Below, piece by piece: positions 35,726 to 45,060 of a stretch of 64,000 nucleotides of DNA. The stretch covers positions 122,469-186,468 of the forward strand of contig CAJVXY010000001.1 of the NCBI GenBank assembly GCA_913009895.1, written 5' to 3'. Both the position numbers and the translations under genes were made by a program. Under the pieces are notes generated by a model. That model was not told where the DNA came from and did not search any database. It saw only the letters and a program-made list of their open reading frames with translations. Position 1 is the stretch's first letter, and every line of letters begins with the position of its first letter. This stretch comes from an uncultured Acidiferrobacteraceae bacterium. Its GTDB lineage: Bacteria > Pseudomonadota > Gammaproteobacteria > Acidiferrobacterales > SZUA-150.

Positions 35726-36223
35726 ATGAAACCAAATCGGCAACACTCACCATTCTGGCATTATTTTTTCAGGAAACCTGTGGCCTGGCAACAGCAGACC
35801 CGACAACTGTTATCGCAGACACCCTTGTTTAATGACATCCCTTCATCGGTAATAAAACAGTTAATTGAGGGCATGTATTACCGCCAATACCAGGACAAGG
35901 AGTCCGTATTTAATTATGGCGAGCCAGGTTTGGGTATGTATTGTGTACTTTCAGGTTCAGTGGAGATATTTCTCGGCGACCAGGTTTTATCAACCATAAA
36001 ACCGGGTGAATTTTTTGGCGAGGTCGCCCTTTTTGGTGAAGAAACCCGGACGGCTTCTGCTCGTACGGTTGGTGCAACAGACCTGGTTGGTTTTTTTAGA
36101 CCGGCACTGACCGAGTGGATTGAACGATCACCCCGTTATGGTAGTTTGTTTTTGTTACAACTGGGCAGGGTACTCGCCGCGAGATTACGCCAGGCAAACG
36201 AACTTTTAGCTAATTCTTCCTGA
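35726..36223 (+). CDS. cyclic-nucleotide-binding domain protein
   Basis: A 165-residue protein consisting of one cNMP-binding beta-barrel. QLLSQTPLFNDIPSSVIKQLIEG is the usual helical lead-in; GEPGLGMYCVLSGSVEIFLG and KPGEFFGEVALFGEETRTASARTVG contain the FGE-A-L and R-x-A-x phosphate-binding cassette. No HTH domain follows, so it is not a CRP-like factor but a stand-alone sensor. The ATG at 35726 is chosen; a GTG at 35693 would add 11 residues. Its stop overlaps the start of the permease gene by 1 bp (TGATG), implying a functional pair. Confidence 0.87.
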   Translation: MKPNRQHSPFWHYFFRKPVAWQQQTRQLLSQTPLFNDIPSSVIKQLIEGMYYRQYQDKESVFNYGEPGLGMYCVLSGSVEIFLGDQVLSTIKPGEFFGEVALFGEETRTASARTVGATDLVGFFRPALTEWIERSPRYGSLFLLQLGRVLAARLRQANELLANSS

Positions 36224-37296
36224 TGAACCAATGGCTTACGAGACCTGAATCAAGAGCGTCACTGCTATTTGTGATGCTGGTAGTGGTGATTGTCTCTATT
36301 GGCTGGTTACTGCAGGTTATCCTGGTTCCGCTGTTGGTCGCAATCGTATTTTATGTGTTGACTGAGCCCTTGGTCAGTAACCTGCAGCGCCAGGGCTGGA
36401 ATAGATCTTTGATAATCGCTTTACTGCTTATTTCTACGGCTGTGGTTTTTGTCTGGATTATTGTCGTTGTTATTCCACCACTGGCTGATCAGTTTGAAGT
36501 ATTGCGAGCGCGATTGCCCCAGGCCTGGGAAAGGTTGTCTGAGTTGGTGATCAATGCCCAGGCCTGGATCAAGACAAAATTCAAAATTGAATTCGAACAG
36601 GTACAGTTGCTCGGCCAGGTGACCAAAATTTTTCGTGGCCTGAGCACCAGTAGTTTGGCAACTATCTCCGGTTGGCTGGCTAATTTAGCGTTTTGGTTAT
36701 TATTAATTCCAGCTATTTCGTTCTTTTTGTTGCGAGATTATCGAACATTGCGTAATGCGCTGATTGGTTCCCTGCCAAATAACATCTTTGAGCGAGGGCT
36801 GACCATTTATCATCTTGTCAGCAGCCAGTTACAGCGATATGTACGGGGCGTATTACTGCAATCATTGATTATGAGTCTTGTTACAGGCGCCGGTTTTTTT
36901 CTGATTGGACTTCCCATGGCTGCGCCATTGGGGTTAGCGGCCGGGGCATTAAACCTGATTCCATACCTGGGGCCACTAATGGCCTTGATTCCGCCTGTTT
37001 TGGTGGCGTTATCGATTGGTGCGACAGTCGACACCATGATACTAATCGTTTTAGTGATGGTAATTGCCCAGATCAACGATAATTTTGTTGTGATACCAAC
37101 TATTTTGGCCCGTGCGGCAAATTTACATCCTCTGCTTGCCTTGATAGGGGTGATTGTCGGAGGAAATTTTTTTGGTTTTGCCGGAATGATTTTTGCTTTA
37201 CCGGTTTTATCTACCGCTAGAATTGTTTTTAGTGGCTTGGTTGCGGGTTGCAGTCAAAATATAAACACAAATTCAGCTCAAAACTTACAAAATTGA
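36223..37296 (+). CDS. AI-2E family transporter
   Basis: A 357-residue membrane protein of the AI-2E (UPF0118, TqsA/PerM-like) family with about eight transmembrane segments. The C-terminal half has the family pattern: IPYLGPLMALIPPVLVAL near residue 247 and HPLLALIGVIVGGNFFGFAGMIFALPV near 304. Proposed roles in the family include autoinducer export and Na+/H+ antiport; the substrate is unknown here. Overlap with the cNMP-binding gene suggests nucleotide-responsive control. Confidence 0.88.
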   Translation: MNQWLTRPESRASLLFVMLVVVIVSIGWLLQVILVPLLVAIVFYVLTEPLVSNLQRQGWNRSLIIALLLISTAVVFVWIIVVVIPPLADQFEVLRARLPQAWERLSELVINAQAWIKTKFKIEFEQVQLLGQVTKIFRGLSTSSLATISGWLANLAFWLLLIPAISFFLLRDYRTLRNALIGSLPNNIFERGLTIYHLVSSQLQRYVRGVLLQSLIMSLVTGAGFFLIGLPMAAPLGLAAGALNLIPYLGPLMALIPPVLVALSIGATVDTMILIVLVMVIAQINDNFVVIPTILARAANLHPLLALIGVIVGGNFFGFAGMIFALPVLSTARIVFSGLVAGCSQNINTNSAQNLQN

Positions 37297-37298
37297 TT

Positions 37299-37354
37299 AA
37301 AAATTCCAAAATTAATTAAAAAATTAAAAAATTTTAATTAATTTTGGAATTTTT
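37299..37354. terminator. long AT-rich bidirectional hairpin
   Basis: A perfect 23-bp inverted repeat (37299-37321 with 37332-37354), made almost entirely of A and T with a TTCCAAAA core, loop of 10 nt, followed by T-runs on the plus strand. It lies between the convergent AI-2E and rsmA genes and probably terminates both transcripts. Confidence 0.8.
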
Positions 37355-37394
37355 TAGTTTTTTTTTGGCAAAATCATTAAAACTTATTATTATT

Positions 37395-38210
37395 TTACAA
37401 ATTTTTATCAGTAAATGCGTTTGCAAGCCGTGAGAACGTCTCTACGCTTAGTGTTTCTGGTCGTTTGCTCAAGTCTATTTCTGTTTCATCAAGCCAGCTG
37501 AGGTCTTCTGAAAGCGATTTAAGGCTGTTTCTTATTGTTTTTCGTCTTTGTGCGAAAGAAAAACGTACAATTGTTGCAAAATCATCCAAATTTTTTATGT
37601 TCCAGGGTATTTTTTTGTAAGGTTTCATATAAATCACTGATGAAATGACTTTTGGTGGTGGTGAAAATGCATTTGCCGGCACATCAAACAGTTTTTTTGT
37701 TTCACATTGCAATTGAATCATGACAGACAACCTGCCGTAGTCCTTACCACCAGGTTTTGCCGTGATTCTATCGACCACTTCTTTTTGTAACATGAAGGTC
37801 ATGTCCTCAATACAGCTTATCTGGTCCAGTAAATGGAATATCAGGGGAGTAGAAATATTGTAGGGCAGGTTGCCCACAACCCGTAATTTTTTATTACCGG
37901 CCATAATTTGGCAATAATCAAAGGCCAGGGCGTCATGGCTATGAATAACCAGTTTATCCACGCCCTGAAATAGCATATTTAGTTTTTTAATTAAATCACG
38001 GTCAAGCTCGACAACATGTAGCTCGTCGAGATGTGAGAGTAGTGGTTTGGTTAAAATCCCAAGCCCGGGGCCAATCTCCAGCATGGCATTTTCATGGACA
38101 GGATCGATGGCCTTGATAATTTTTTCAATTATAAATTGATCATGCAGGAAATGCTGACCAAAGCGTTTACGCGGCCGGTGTGTTGGTGGGTTATTTGCCT
38201 TCGAGTTCAT
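37395..38210 (-). CDS. rsmA: 16S rRNA dimethyladenosine transferase
   Basis: RsmA (KsgA) dimethylates A1518 and A1519 in 16S rRNA. FGQHFLHDQFIIEKII, SAM-binding LEIGPGLGILTKPLL and the N-L-P-Y catalytic motif VVGNLPYNISTPLIF are intact; 271 residues is standard. The gene overlaps pdxA by 20 bp, as often found in the surA-pdxA-rsmA operon. Confidence 0.96.
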   Translation of the reverse strand: MNSKANNPPTHRPRKRFGQHFLHDQFIIEKIIKAIDPVHENAMLEIGPGLGILTKPLLSHLDELHVVELDRDLIKKLNMLFQGVDKLVIHSHDALAFDYCQIMAGNKKLRVVGNLPYNISTPLIFHLLDQISCIEDMTFMLQKEVVDRITAKPGGKDYGRLSVMIQLQCETKKLFDVPANAFSPPPKVISSVIYMKPYKKIPWNIKNLDDFATIVRFSFAQRRKTIRNSLKSLSEDLSWLDETEIDLSKRPETLSVETFSRLANAFTDKNL

Positions 38211-39192
38211 TTTTTTTGGCCATCCGGGTCGCCATTTTCATTGCCAGCAGTAGGCTATTATTGTCAATTTTATTTTTACCGGCAAGATCCAGGGCGGTGC
38301 CATGATCGACAGAGGTTCGAATAAAGGGCAGGCCCAGGGTGATATTGACGGTTTTGCCGAAACCAGCGTGTTTAATCACTGGCAGGCCCTGGTCATGGTA
38401 CATGACCAGTACGACATCAAAATTGATTAAAGATTTTTCTGTGAAAATAGTGTCCGCCGAGACGGGCCCGGTCAGGTTATAACCCTGCTGGTTTAATTCT
38501 GCCAATACCGGCGCGATTATTTCAATTTCTTCGCGCCCCAGGTGACCGTCTTCACCGGCATGGGGGTTTAGTCCGCAAACTGCAATGCGCGGATTGGCTA
38601 TATCAAAATACTGGCGCAAGTCCTGTTGTAAAACCCGTAATACAGACAACAATCGGGTATGGGTAATATTGCTGGCCACCTCCTTGAGGGGCAGGTGCGT
38701 GGTAACCAATGCGACCCGTAACTTTTCTGTCGCCAGCATCATGACGGGTTGTTTTGTGTGGCTGAGATGAGCCAGGTATTCTGTATGGCCAGTGAAGTTG
38801 ATACCTGCAGAATTAATGACTCCTTTGTGTACTGGCCCGGTAACCATTGCCTGGAATGTTTTATCCAGACATCCCTGGGCAGCGATGCGCAATGTTTCGA
38901 CAACATATGGGCTATTTGCCGGATCCAGTGACCCTGGAACGACGCGGGTGCTTTTTTTTACAGGATAATAATAAATGCCAGGTTGTTTGTTCTTTGGTTG
39001 CCAAATCTGTAAATCAACATAAACACCCAGCTCCTCAGCCCGTTCCTGTATGATTTGCGGGTCGGTTATAACGACATATTGTGTTGCAGATTGCCCTGAA
39101 TGGAATTTTTCTTGTGTCAGACTGACAATTAAATCGGGCCCAATGCCAGCAGGTTCGCCTGTTGTAATCGCGATAATCGCAGGATTGCTCAT
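38191..39192 (-). CDS. pdxA: 4-hydroxythreonine-4-phosphate dehydrogenase
   Basis: PdxA in pyridoxal phosphate synthesis; 333 residues. TTGEPAGIGPDL at the N-terminus, VTGPVHKGVINSAGINFTGHTEYLAH with a metal-ligand histidine, CGLNPHAGEDGHLG and VLVMYHDQGLPVIKHAGF are the conserved blocks that hold the divalent metal and substrate. It lies 34 bp after surA and overlaps rsmA. Confidence 0.96.
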   Translation of the reverse strand: MSNPAIIAITTGEPAGIGPDLIVSLTQEKFHSGQSATQYVVITDPQIIQERAEELGVYVDLQIWQPKNKQPGIYYYPVKKSTRVVPGSLDPANSPYVVETLRIAAQGCLDKTFQAMVTGPVHKGVINSAGINFTGHTEYLAHLSHTKQPVMMLATEKLRVALVTTHLPLKEVASNITHTRLLSVLRVLQQDLRQYFDIANPRIAVCGLNPHAGEDGHLGREEIEIIAPVLAELNQQGYNLTGPVSADTIFTEKSLINFDVVLVMYHDQGLPVIKHAGFGKTVNITLGLPFIRTSVDHGTALDLAGKNKIDNNSLLLAMKMATRMAKKNELEGK

Positions 39193-39226
39193 TGTAACCG
39201 TTTCCAGTCAGGCGGAGAAAACGTCT

Positions 39227-40684
39227 TTATGAGTTGACGTCCTGGTTTACATAACGAACAAAGGCTTCATCACGTAATCTTCTTATCCATTGTTGATATA
39301 GTTCATCGGCCTTTCTTTGGCTAAGCTGGGTTCTGACGTTGCGTCGATCAATTTGCTCGCCAATATCCTTTTCCCGTTTTTCAAGCACTTCGATCAAGTG
39401 AAAACCAAATTTACTTTTTACAGGATCGCTCAATTTATTTATTGGTAATGCGTTCATGGCTTTCTCAAAATTTGGGACTGTCTGCCCCGGACTGAGCCAG
39501 CCCAATTCGCCTCCTTTGGCAGCGGACAAGGAGTCCTCTGAATAGGCTCTGGCCAATGTTGCAAAGGGCTCACCACTTGCAATTCTTTCTTTTAATTCCT
39601 CCAGCTTTGCCAATGTTTCCCGTTCAGATCGTATGGTGCTGGTCTTCAGGAGTATATGTCGGGCACGTGTCTGGGTTATATTTTTACTGGTCTTGGTTAA
39701 TCGTTTTTCATGGACCTTCAAAATATGGAAACCATTAGGGCTGCGAAGAATGCCAGTGATTTGATCAGCTTCGAGACTACTGATTGCAGTAACAAATAAT
39801 TCCGGTAACTGGCCCGCAGATCGCCAGCCGAGCCGACCACCGTTTAGCGCTTCTTTGCTTTTTGAATACCCGGTGGCCATAGATGAAAAATTTGCGCCAT
39901 TGTTGAGTTTATCCAGGACTTGTTGGGCAAGTTTTCTTGATTTGGCAATCGCATCTGATGATGCATTTTCAGGTATTGGAATCATAATTTGGGAAAGATT
40001 AAAAGCATCGGAGCCTCCCAACTGCCGATTACGATTTTCAATAAACAAATCAATTTCGATTTCTGATACCCTGACTCTGCGGCTGACTTCCCTTTCTGAA
40101 AGCTTTTGTATGATAATCTGACGACCCAGTTTCTCCCGGTAAAACACCAGGTCAATTTTCTCCTTTTGTAATTTCTTTAACAATGTTTCGTGGCTAATGT
40201 TATTTTTTTTAGCAATGGAATTTATAGCACGTTCTATATCCTGGTCATTTGAATTAAGCCCGATTTTTTTAGCAGTTTGTAACTGGATCCGTTCCAGGAT
40301 AAAACGTTCCAGAACCTGTTTGCGCAAGAGTTTTTCAGCGGGCGGTGTGATGCCCCTCTTGGCTAATTGTTCCCTGGTTTTTTTAAGTCGAAATTCAAGT
40401 TCGGACACAGTTATTACATCGTTATTAACAATGGTCATGATGCTGTCCAGTTTTACCCCGGTTTGTTGGTCAGCATTTTCCACGACCTTGCCATCGACAA
40501 TGGTTAGAATGGTGTCCGGGGTTTTTTTAGTCAGCTGGTTTTTCGCTGCCATGACCTGTGATGAAAAGGTGAGGAACAGGGTAATAATTAGCAATAACTG
40601 CGCGCCAGGGTGTAACGTCCGTGCTTTATGGATTTGGCGCCTGGATCCGGGAGTCGCAAGCTTTAGGTATTTTCTGGTGTTCAT
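39227..40684 (-). CDS. surA: periplasmic chaperone SurA
   Basis: SurA escorts outer-membrane beta-barrel proteins to the BAM complex. I start at the ATG at 40684, about 485 residues. There is an unusually long basic N-terminal leader before the hydrophobic signal (LLLIITLFLTFSSQVMA). SurA N-terminal domain follows (LDSIMTIVNNDVITVSELEFRL), then two parvulin domains (FNLSQIMIPIPENA ... and TRARHILLKTSTIRS ... GGELGWLSPGQTVPNFEKAM). The protein is larger than the E. coli version (about 430), mainly from the N-terminal extension. Operon with pdxA, rsmA, downstream of lptD. Confidence 0.94.
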   Translation of the reverse strand: MNTRKYLKLATPGSRRQIHKARTLHPGAQLLLIITLFLTFSSQVMAAKNQLTKKTPDTILTIVDGKVVENADQQTGVKLDSIMTIVNNDVITVSELEFRLKKTREQLAKRGITPPAEKLLRKQVLERFILERIQLQTAKKIGLNSNDQDIERAINSIAKKNNISHETLLKKLQKEKIDLVFYREKLGRQIIIQKLSEREVSRRVRVSEIEIDLFIENRNRQLGGSDAFNLSQIMIPIPENASSDAIAKSRKLAQQVLDKLNNGANFSSMATGYSKSKEALNGGRLGWRSAGQLPELFVTAISSLEADQITGILRSPNGFHILKVHEKRLTKTSKNITQTRARHILLKTSTIRSERETLAKLEELKERIASGEPFATLARAYSEDSLSAAKGGELGWLSPGQTVPNFEKAMNALPINKLSDPVKSKFGFHLIEVLEKREKDIGEQIDRRNVRTQLSQRKADELYQQWIRRLRDEAFVRYVNQDVNS

Positions 40685-40802
40685 GGCATTTATTATAAAT
40701 TTGGTAAAAATGGTCGATTTCAACAAGAATTTTGGGTGACCGATCATACCATAGGCGCTGCCCGAAGTGCGTCGCCAGATATATGCACCAGTAACGGAAG
40801 GC

Positions 40803-42992
40803 TTAATCTTCGTAAAACATGCTCTGTTTTAGCGGGTTAAATGCGGTGCTACCTGTTTTCCCCAGGGATGTTAGCTCAAGTTGTACCAATATTGACGTAG
40901 CCTGGTTGCCATCGCTTTTTAACCTGCGATTACCAAATAACCTGAATGCCCAGCAGCAGGGTTTGCGATATTCAATGCCAAGGTTTGTTTCCAGGTTTGT
41001 ATTGGCGGTCAGGGAGTGGTTCCATCTGCCCTGGAATGTCCAGCGGTCAAAAGCAGGCCACATAAATGAAATATCCACTTGTTCGTCGGCAAAAGTTTGT
41101 TCGTTAGGCTGGAGGCGATAACCCATGCTGAGGATGCTGCGCTGACCTGGCTGATATTGTAAAAATGTATTACCACGCCTGGTTTTATTGTTTTCATGGT
41201 CCCATTGTATTGCGCTGCGCCAGTACCAGTTGCCTGGTAATCTTAAGGTCGCTTCACCGGCCAGGTCTGAATAAGGTTTTTTATTAATTTCTTCTGACAA
41301 AGTAACGCGTTGCCCCTCAAAATAATTAATAATACCTGCGCTTAGTGACAGGTATTCAGAACCAGACTCGTTATCCATAAACCTGGATGTGAGGGCAACA
41401 GTCAGCTGGTTAGCGTCCCCCACCCTGTCTTTGCCAACAAAGCGGTTTTCACGAAAGAGACTGGCAAACCAAAAATCAGGCAGGGTGGTATCAAAAAGTG
41501 GCAAGTTATCCTGTTCACGATAAGGTACGTACAAATAAAACAAACGCGGTTCCAGTGTTTGGGTAGATTTTCCGCTACTGAATGTCTTGTCAAATAACAG
41601 CCCGCTATCCAGGCTTGCGTAACCAAGTGCCCGTGAGTCTTGTTCCACGAAGTTTGCATCTCGATTAAGCGTACCAGTGTCACTAAGATCATAACTCCAG
41701 TAGTAAAAACCTAATTTTGGTTTGATATATCCGTATGAGCTGCGCAGTGGGTAGCTGGTGTCAGCCTGGAAATACCCGCGCCTGCCATTGACACTGTCTT
41801 TTCTCTGGAAATTGGAAACATCCCCCACAAAACTGTAATTAATGCCATTGGATTTAAACATGGGCACAGTTCGTAAATTTATTTGCGGCAGCATGCTATA
41901 GGGCGTCTCAGCGGTGGTGGCTGCATCATCAATTGTCTGGTAGCCAAAAACCTGGGTAAAAAACTGAAATAGTTCACCTTCATATCCTAATGCAATACGT
42001 TCCGGTAGATGTGTCTGGCTTGAGATGGCAAGGTTATTTTTAAAATCATCCAGGTATTGACCATCGGAGATCCAGTTGAGATCTACATTTACTTTCCAGT
42101 TACTCCCCAGGTCCTGCTGGTGTCGGAATTTGGCCGCTGATCGATCACTGCCAGCTTGCGTATCGTTTGGTAAATATTCCAGATCAAAATTACCCGAACT
42201 GCGTTCAGACATATAACGAAATTCATTGAGAACCTGCAGGCCACGTCTACTCAGCCACATAGGTGTCAGTGTGTTGTCCATGTTGGGGGCAATGTTGAAG
42301 TAGTAGGGCACGCCAAAAGTTGTGCCCACCCTGTCGGATGCACCGATAACCGGCGCCAGTACACCAGATTTTCTTTTGCCGGACAATGGAAAATCAAAGT
42401 AGGGCCAGTAAAAAATAGGGACGCCCTGGAAGCGCATAACGGCATGTCTGGCGATGCCCAGGTCCTTCTCATAATCAATATTCAATTCAGATGCTGATAT
42501 ATACCAGTCATTCTGACCTTCAGGGCAACCGGTGTACTGAATATCAAACATGGTGCCCACTTTTTTATTTTCAATTGTTATCAATCCCGCCTTGCCATGG
42601 CCCAGATTCGGTAACGTGAAGCGGGCATTTTTGGTTGAACCGGTGTTTGCATCTGGCTGCAACGAGATTGCTTCTGTCTCAATTTTTGCACCATCGCTTG
42701 TGAAGTATTTCACCTTGCCGCTCACTTCCAGTTCATCTCGAGACTTGAAATATTTCGCCTGATCTGCCTGGATGAATGAGTTGTCCTGTGTAACCTCTAC
42801 ATTGCCGTAGAAACTGGCCGATCTGCCGGGTTTTAGTTCGGCCCGGTCCGCCTTGAACTTGACGGCCGAATCTGATTGTTGGGGACTGGTGATTTGTGGA
42901 GGATTACGACAGACACCGGGTTCGATTGACCAGACAGGCTCAGCTGTCGTGGCAAGAAGGGCTATAAGTAACAGGCCTGTTGTGCGTTGCAT
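40803..42992 (-). CDS. lptD: LPS-assembly protein LptD
   Basis: LptD, the outer-membrane beta-barrel that with LptE inserts LPS. Signal peptide LLLIALLATTAEPVWS, then the OstA/LptA-like jellyroll domain (FKADRAELKPGRSASFYGNVEVTQ) and a barrel of alternating aromatic strands to the C-terminus. Cysteines near the N-terminus (GVCRNPP) and near the C-terminus (KPCCWAF) are placed for the characteristic inter-domain disulfides. 729 residues is typical. It leads the lptD-surA-pdxA-rsmA run. Confidence 0.95.
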   Translation of the reverse strand: MQRTTGLLLIALLATTAEPVWSIEPGVCRNPPQITSPQQSDSAVKFKADRAELKPGRSASFYGNVEVTQDNSFIQADQAKYFKSRDELEVSGKVKYFTSDGAKIETEAISLQPDANTGSTKNARFTLPNLGHGKAGLITIENKKVGTMFDIQYTGCPEGQNDWYISASELNIDYEKDLGIARHAVMRFQGVPIFYWPYFDFPLSGKRKSGVLAPVIGASDRVGTTFGVPYYFNIAPNMDNTLTPMWLSRRGLQVLNEFRYMSERSSGNFDLEYLPNDTQAGSDRSAAKFRHQQDLGSNWKVNVDLNWISDGQYLDDFKNNLAISSQTHLPERIALGYEGELFQFFTQVFGYQTIDDAATTAETPYSMLPQINLRTVPMFKSNGINYSFVGDVSNFQRKDSVNGRRGYFQADTSYPLRSSYGYIKPKLGFYYWSYDLSDTGTLNRDANFVEQDSRALGYASLDSGLLFDKTFSSGKSTQTLEPRLFYLYVPYREQDNLPLFDTTLPDFWFASLFRENRFVGKDRVGDANQLTVALTSRFMDNESGSEYLSLSAGIINYFEGQRVTLSEEINKKPYSDLAGEATLRLPGNWYWRSAIQWDHENNKTRRGNTFLQYQPGQRSILSMGYRLQPNEQTFADEQVDISFMWPAFDRWTFQGRWNHSLTANTNLETNLGIEYRKPCCWAFRLFGNRRLKSDGNQATSILVQLELTSLGKTGSTAFNPLKQSMFYED

Positions 42993-43144
42993 ATTTTATT
43001 AAGATACTGTTGCGGCCAAAGATATTGCAAGTGCTATTTTAGTTTTTGGGTTGTTTATATTTTACGAGATTGCATAAAATAGTGATTCATATAATGTGGC
43101 ACAGTCGTCACTGATTCAAGACTGATTTAAGTATTAGGGCAAGT

Positions 43145-44128
43145 ATGGACATAAGACTAGAGAAGCTACATCGTTGGTTAGAACAAGTTCTGGATGTTAG
43201 TGAGTATGAACTTAAGCCGGCTTCTGCTGATGCCAGCTTTCGTCGCTATTTCCGTCTTTTTCTTGGTCCACAAACCCTGATTGTAATGGATGCGCCTCCT
43301 GACCGCGAATCATTGATATCTTTTACAGATATTGCAAAAAAGTTTTTTGATTTGGGCCTTAATGTGCCTGAAATAATTGACCTGGATCATGAACAGGGGT
43401 TTATGCTGTTATCAGACCTGGGCGGCACACTCTATCTCGACAGGCTAAATACTCAAACTGTTGACAGGTTATACGGGGATGCGATGGGGGCACTGGTTGT
43501 TTTGCAGGCGGGCACCCAAAGTTCTCCCGATTTTTTACCAGATTATAATAAAAAGTTACTCATCCAGGAAATGCGCTTATTTACCGACTGGTACCTGGCA
43601 CGTGAATTGGGGGTCGCTATTTCAGGCAAGCAACAACAGGTTTTCGACCGCATTTTTGAAAAGCTGGCTCAGAATGCGCTGGCACAGCCCCAGGTCTGGG
43701 TGCACCGTGATTATCATTCACGAAATCTCATGGTCACAAACAAACATAATCCCGGGATCCTGGATTTTCAAGATGCGGTCAGGGGTGCGGTTACTTACGA
43801 TCTCGTTTCCCTGCTCAGGGATTGTTATGTCAGCTGGCCCCGGGAACAAGTCCTGGACTGGGTAGAAGGTTATCATCAGCTGGCCCAGGAATCGGGCATA
43901 CCCGTGTGTGATAGCGCTGAACAATTTCAGGCCTGGTTCGATCGAATGGGTGTACAACGGCACCTCAAGGCAGTCGGTATTTTTTCGCGACTCTGTCATC
44001 GTGATGGGAAAATTGCGTATTTGAACGATATTCCCAGAACCATGAAATACATTTGGCAGGTTTGTGAGCACGACAGGGAACTGGCGCAACTCATCGCTGT
44101 GCTAACAGAGCTTGGTGTGGCCAAATGA
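43145..44128 (+). CDS. amgK: aminoglycoside-phosphotransferase-fold sugar kinase, AmgK-like
   Basis: A 327-residue APH-fold kinase. The N-terminal DASFRRYFRLFLGPQTLIVMDAPP holds the ATP loop; VWVHRDYHSRNLMV is the catalytic Brenner HxDxxxxN motif and ILDFQDAVRGAVTYDLVSLLRD the metal-binding DxD-like segment. Together with the nucleotidyltransferase immediately downstream, and position divergent from lptD, this fits AmgK, the anomeric kinase for MurNAc and GlcNAc in the recycling route described in Pseudomonas. Overlap with murU is 4 bp. Confidence 0.88.
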   Translation: MDIRLEKLHRWLEQVLDVSEYELKPASADASFRRYFRLFLGPQTLIVMDAPPDRESLISFTDIAKKFFDLGLNVPEIIDLDHEQGFMLLSDLGGTLYLDRLNTQTVDRLYGDAMGALVVLQAGTQSSPDFLPDYNKKLLIQEMRLFTDWYLARELGVAISGKQQQVFDRIFEKLAQNALAQPQVWVHRDYHSRNLMVTNKHNPGILDFQDAVRGAVTYDLVSLLRDCYVSWPREQVLDWVEGYHQLAQESGIPVCDSAEQFQAWFDRMGVQRHLKAVGIFSRLCHRDGKIAYLNDIPRTMKYIWQVCEHDRELAQLIAVLTELGVAK

Positions 44129-44841
44129 ATAGTCCTGAAGTGAACATGGCTGAATCCGATATGCAGGTGATGATCCTGGCAGCGGGTCGCGGTGAACGGA
44201 TGCGACCCCTGACCGATAACACGCCCAAGCCGCTCTTAAAAATAAAAAACAAGGCCATTATTGTTTATCTAATCGAGTCATTGGCCAGGGCCGGGTTCAC
44301 AAATCTGGTAATTAACCATGCCCACCTGGGTGACCAGATTGTGCAGTTACTGGGCGATGGTAAAAAATGGGGTGTTCAAATTGAATATTCGCCAGAAACA
44401 AGTGGCGGGCTCGAAACTGGCGGCGGTATTTTTAAGGCACTGCCATTGCTCAAAAGCGATCCATTTATTGTCGTGAATGCTGATATCAGGACAGATTTTT
44501 CTTTTAGCCGGCTGCGGCGTGATGCTTGTCGCAACATCAGTGGTCAGGCCCACCTGGTGCTGGTGGATAATCCCGACCATCATCCAGAAGGGGATTTTTG
44601 TTTGCAGGGTAATACCGTGCGGGAAAATGGACCCCACAAGCTTACCTATAGCGGCATTGCTATTTTGCGACACGATTTATTTTCAAACAATAATGGCGGC
44701 GTGTTTCCCCTTGCGCCCTTACTTCGGGATGCAATGACGACAGGATTGGTTAGCGGGGAACACTATCAGGGTGCCTGGGAGGACATTGGTACACCTGAAC
44801 GTTTACAGGCGCTCAATAATAATTTCTCAGCAACAGACTAA
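44125..44841 (+). CDS. murU: N-acetylmuramate alpha-1-phosphate uridylyltransferase
   Basis: A 238-residue nucleotidyltransferase. MILAAGRGERMRPLTDNTPKPLL is the NTP-binding signature; the magnesium-binding FIVVNADIRTD and the sugar-binding TSGGLETGGGIF follow. Coupled to the AmgK gene it would form UDP-MurNAc from MurNAc 1-phosphate, bypassing de novo synthesis (a fosfomycin-insensitive recycling pathway). Start could be the ATG at 44125, 44146 or 44161; the last just precedes the motif. It resembles other hexose 1-phosphate nucleotidyltransferases and its exact sugar is inferred from the neighbour. Confidence 0.87.
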   Translation: MNSPEVNMAESDMQVMILAAGRGERMRPLTDNTPKPLLKIKNKAIIVYLIESLARAGFTNLVINHAHLGDQIVQLLGDGKKWGVQIEYSPETSGGLETGGGIFKALPLLKSDPFIVVNADIRTDFSFSRLRRDACRNISGQAHLVLVDNPDHHPEGDFCLQGNTVRENGPHKLTYSGIAILRHDLFSNNNGGVFPLAPLLRDAMTTGLVSGEHYQGAWEDIGTPERLQALNNNFSATD

Positions 44842-44931
44842 ATTGGCAATGTGTATGAATTCAAACTATTTATAGCACATAAATTATTTTTATCTGTATC
44901 TATGATTATAATGAAGGCGCGGGCATAAAAA

Positions 44932-44975
44932 AAACCGGTGAACGAATTATTGTTGCCAATTCGTAACACCGGTTT
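44932..44975 (-). terminator. terminator of the histone-like gene
   Basis: Stem AAACCGGTG/CACCGGTTT extended by ACGAATT/AATTCGT with a small bulge; followed on the minus strand by TTTTTTTT. It lies 85 bp downstream of the lysine-rich gene and convergent to murU, so may serve both. Confidence 0.85.
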
Positions 44976-45060
44976 ATCGCGGTAACACTTGTGTAAGCTT
45001 TAGTGGTTTCCCAACCTGGTTTACGTTTACACGCCGCTTTTAATCAGGACTTACCTGATT

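Noticed and set aside
40197-40739. 180-codon frame antisense to surA
   Set aside because: Low-complexity Ser/Leu translation typical of a shadow frame.
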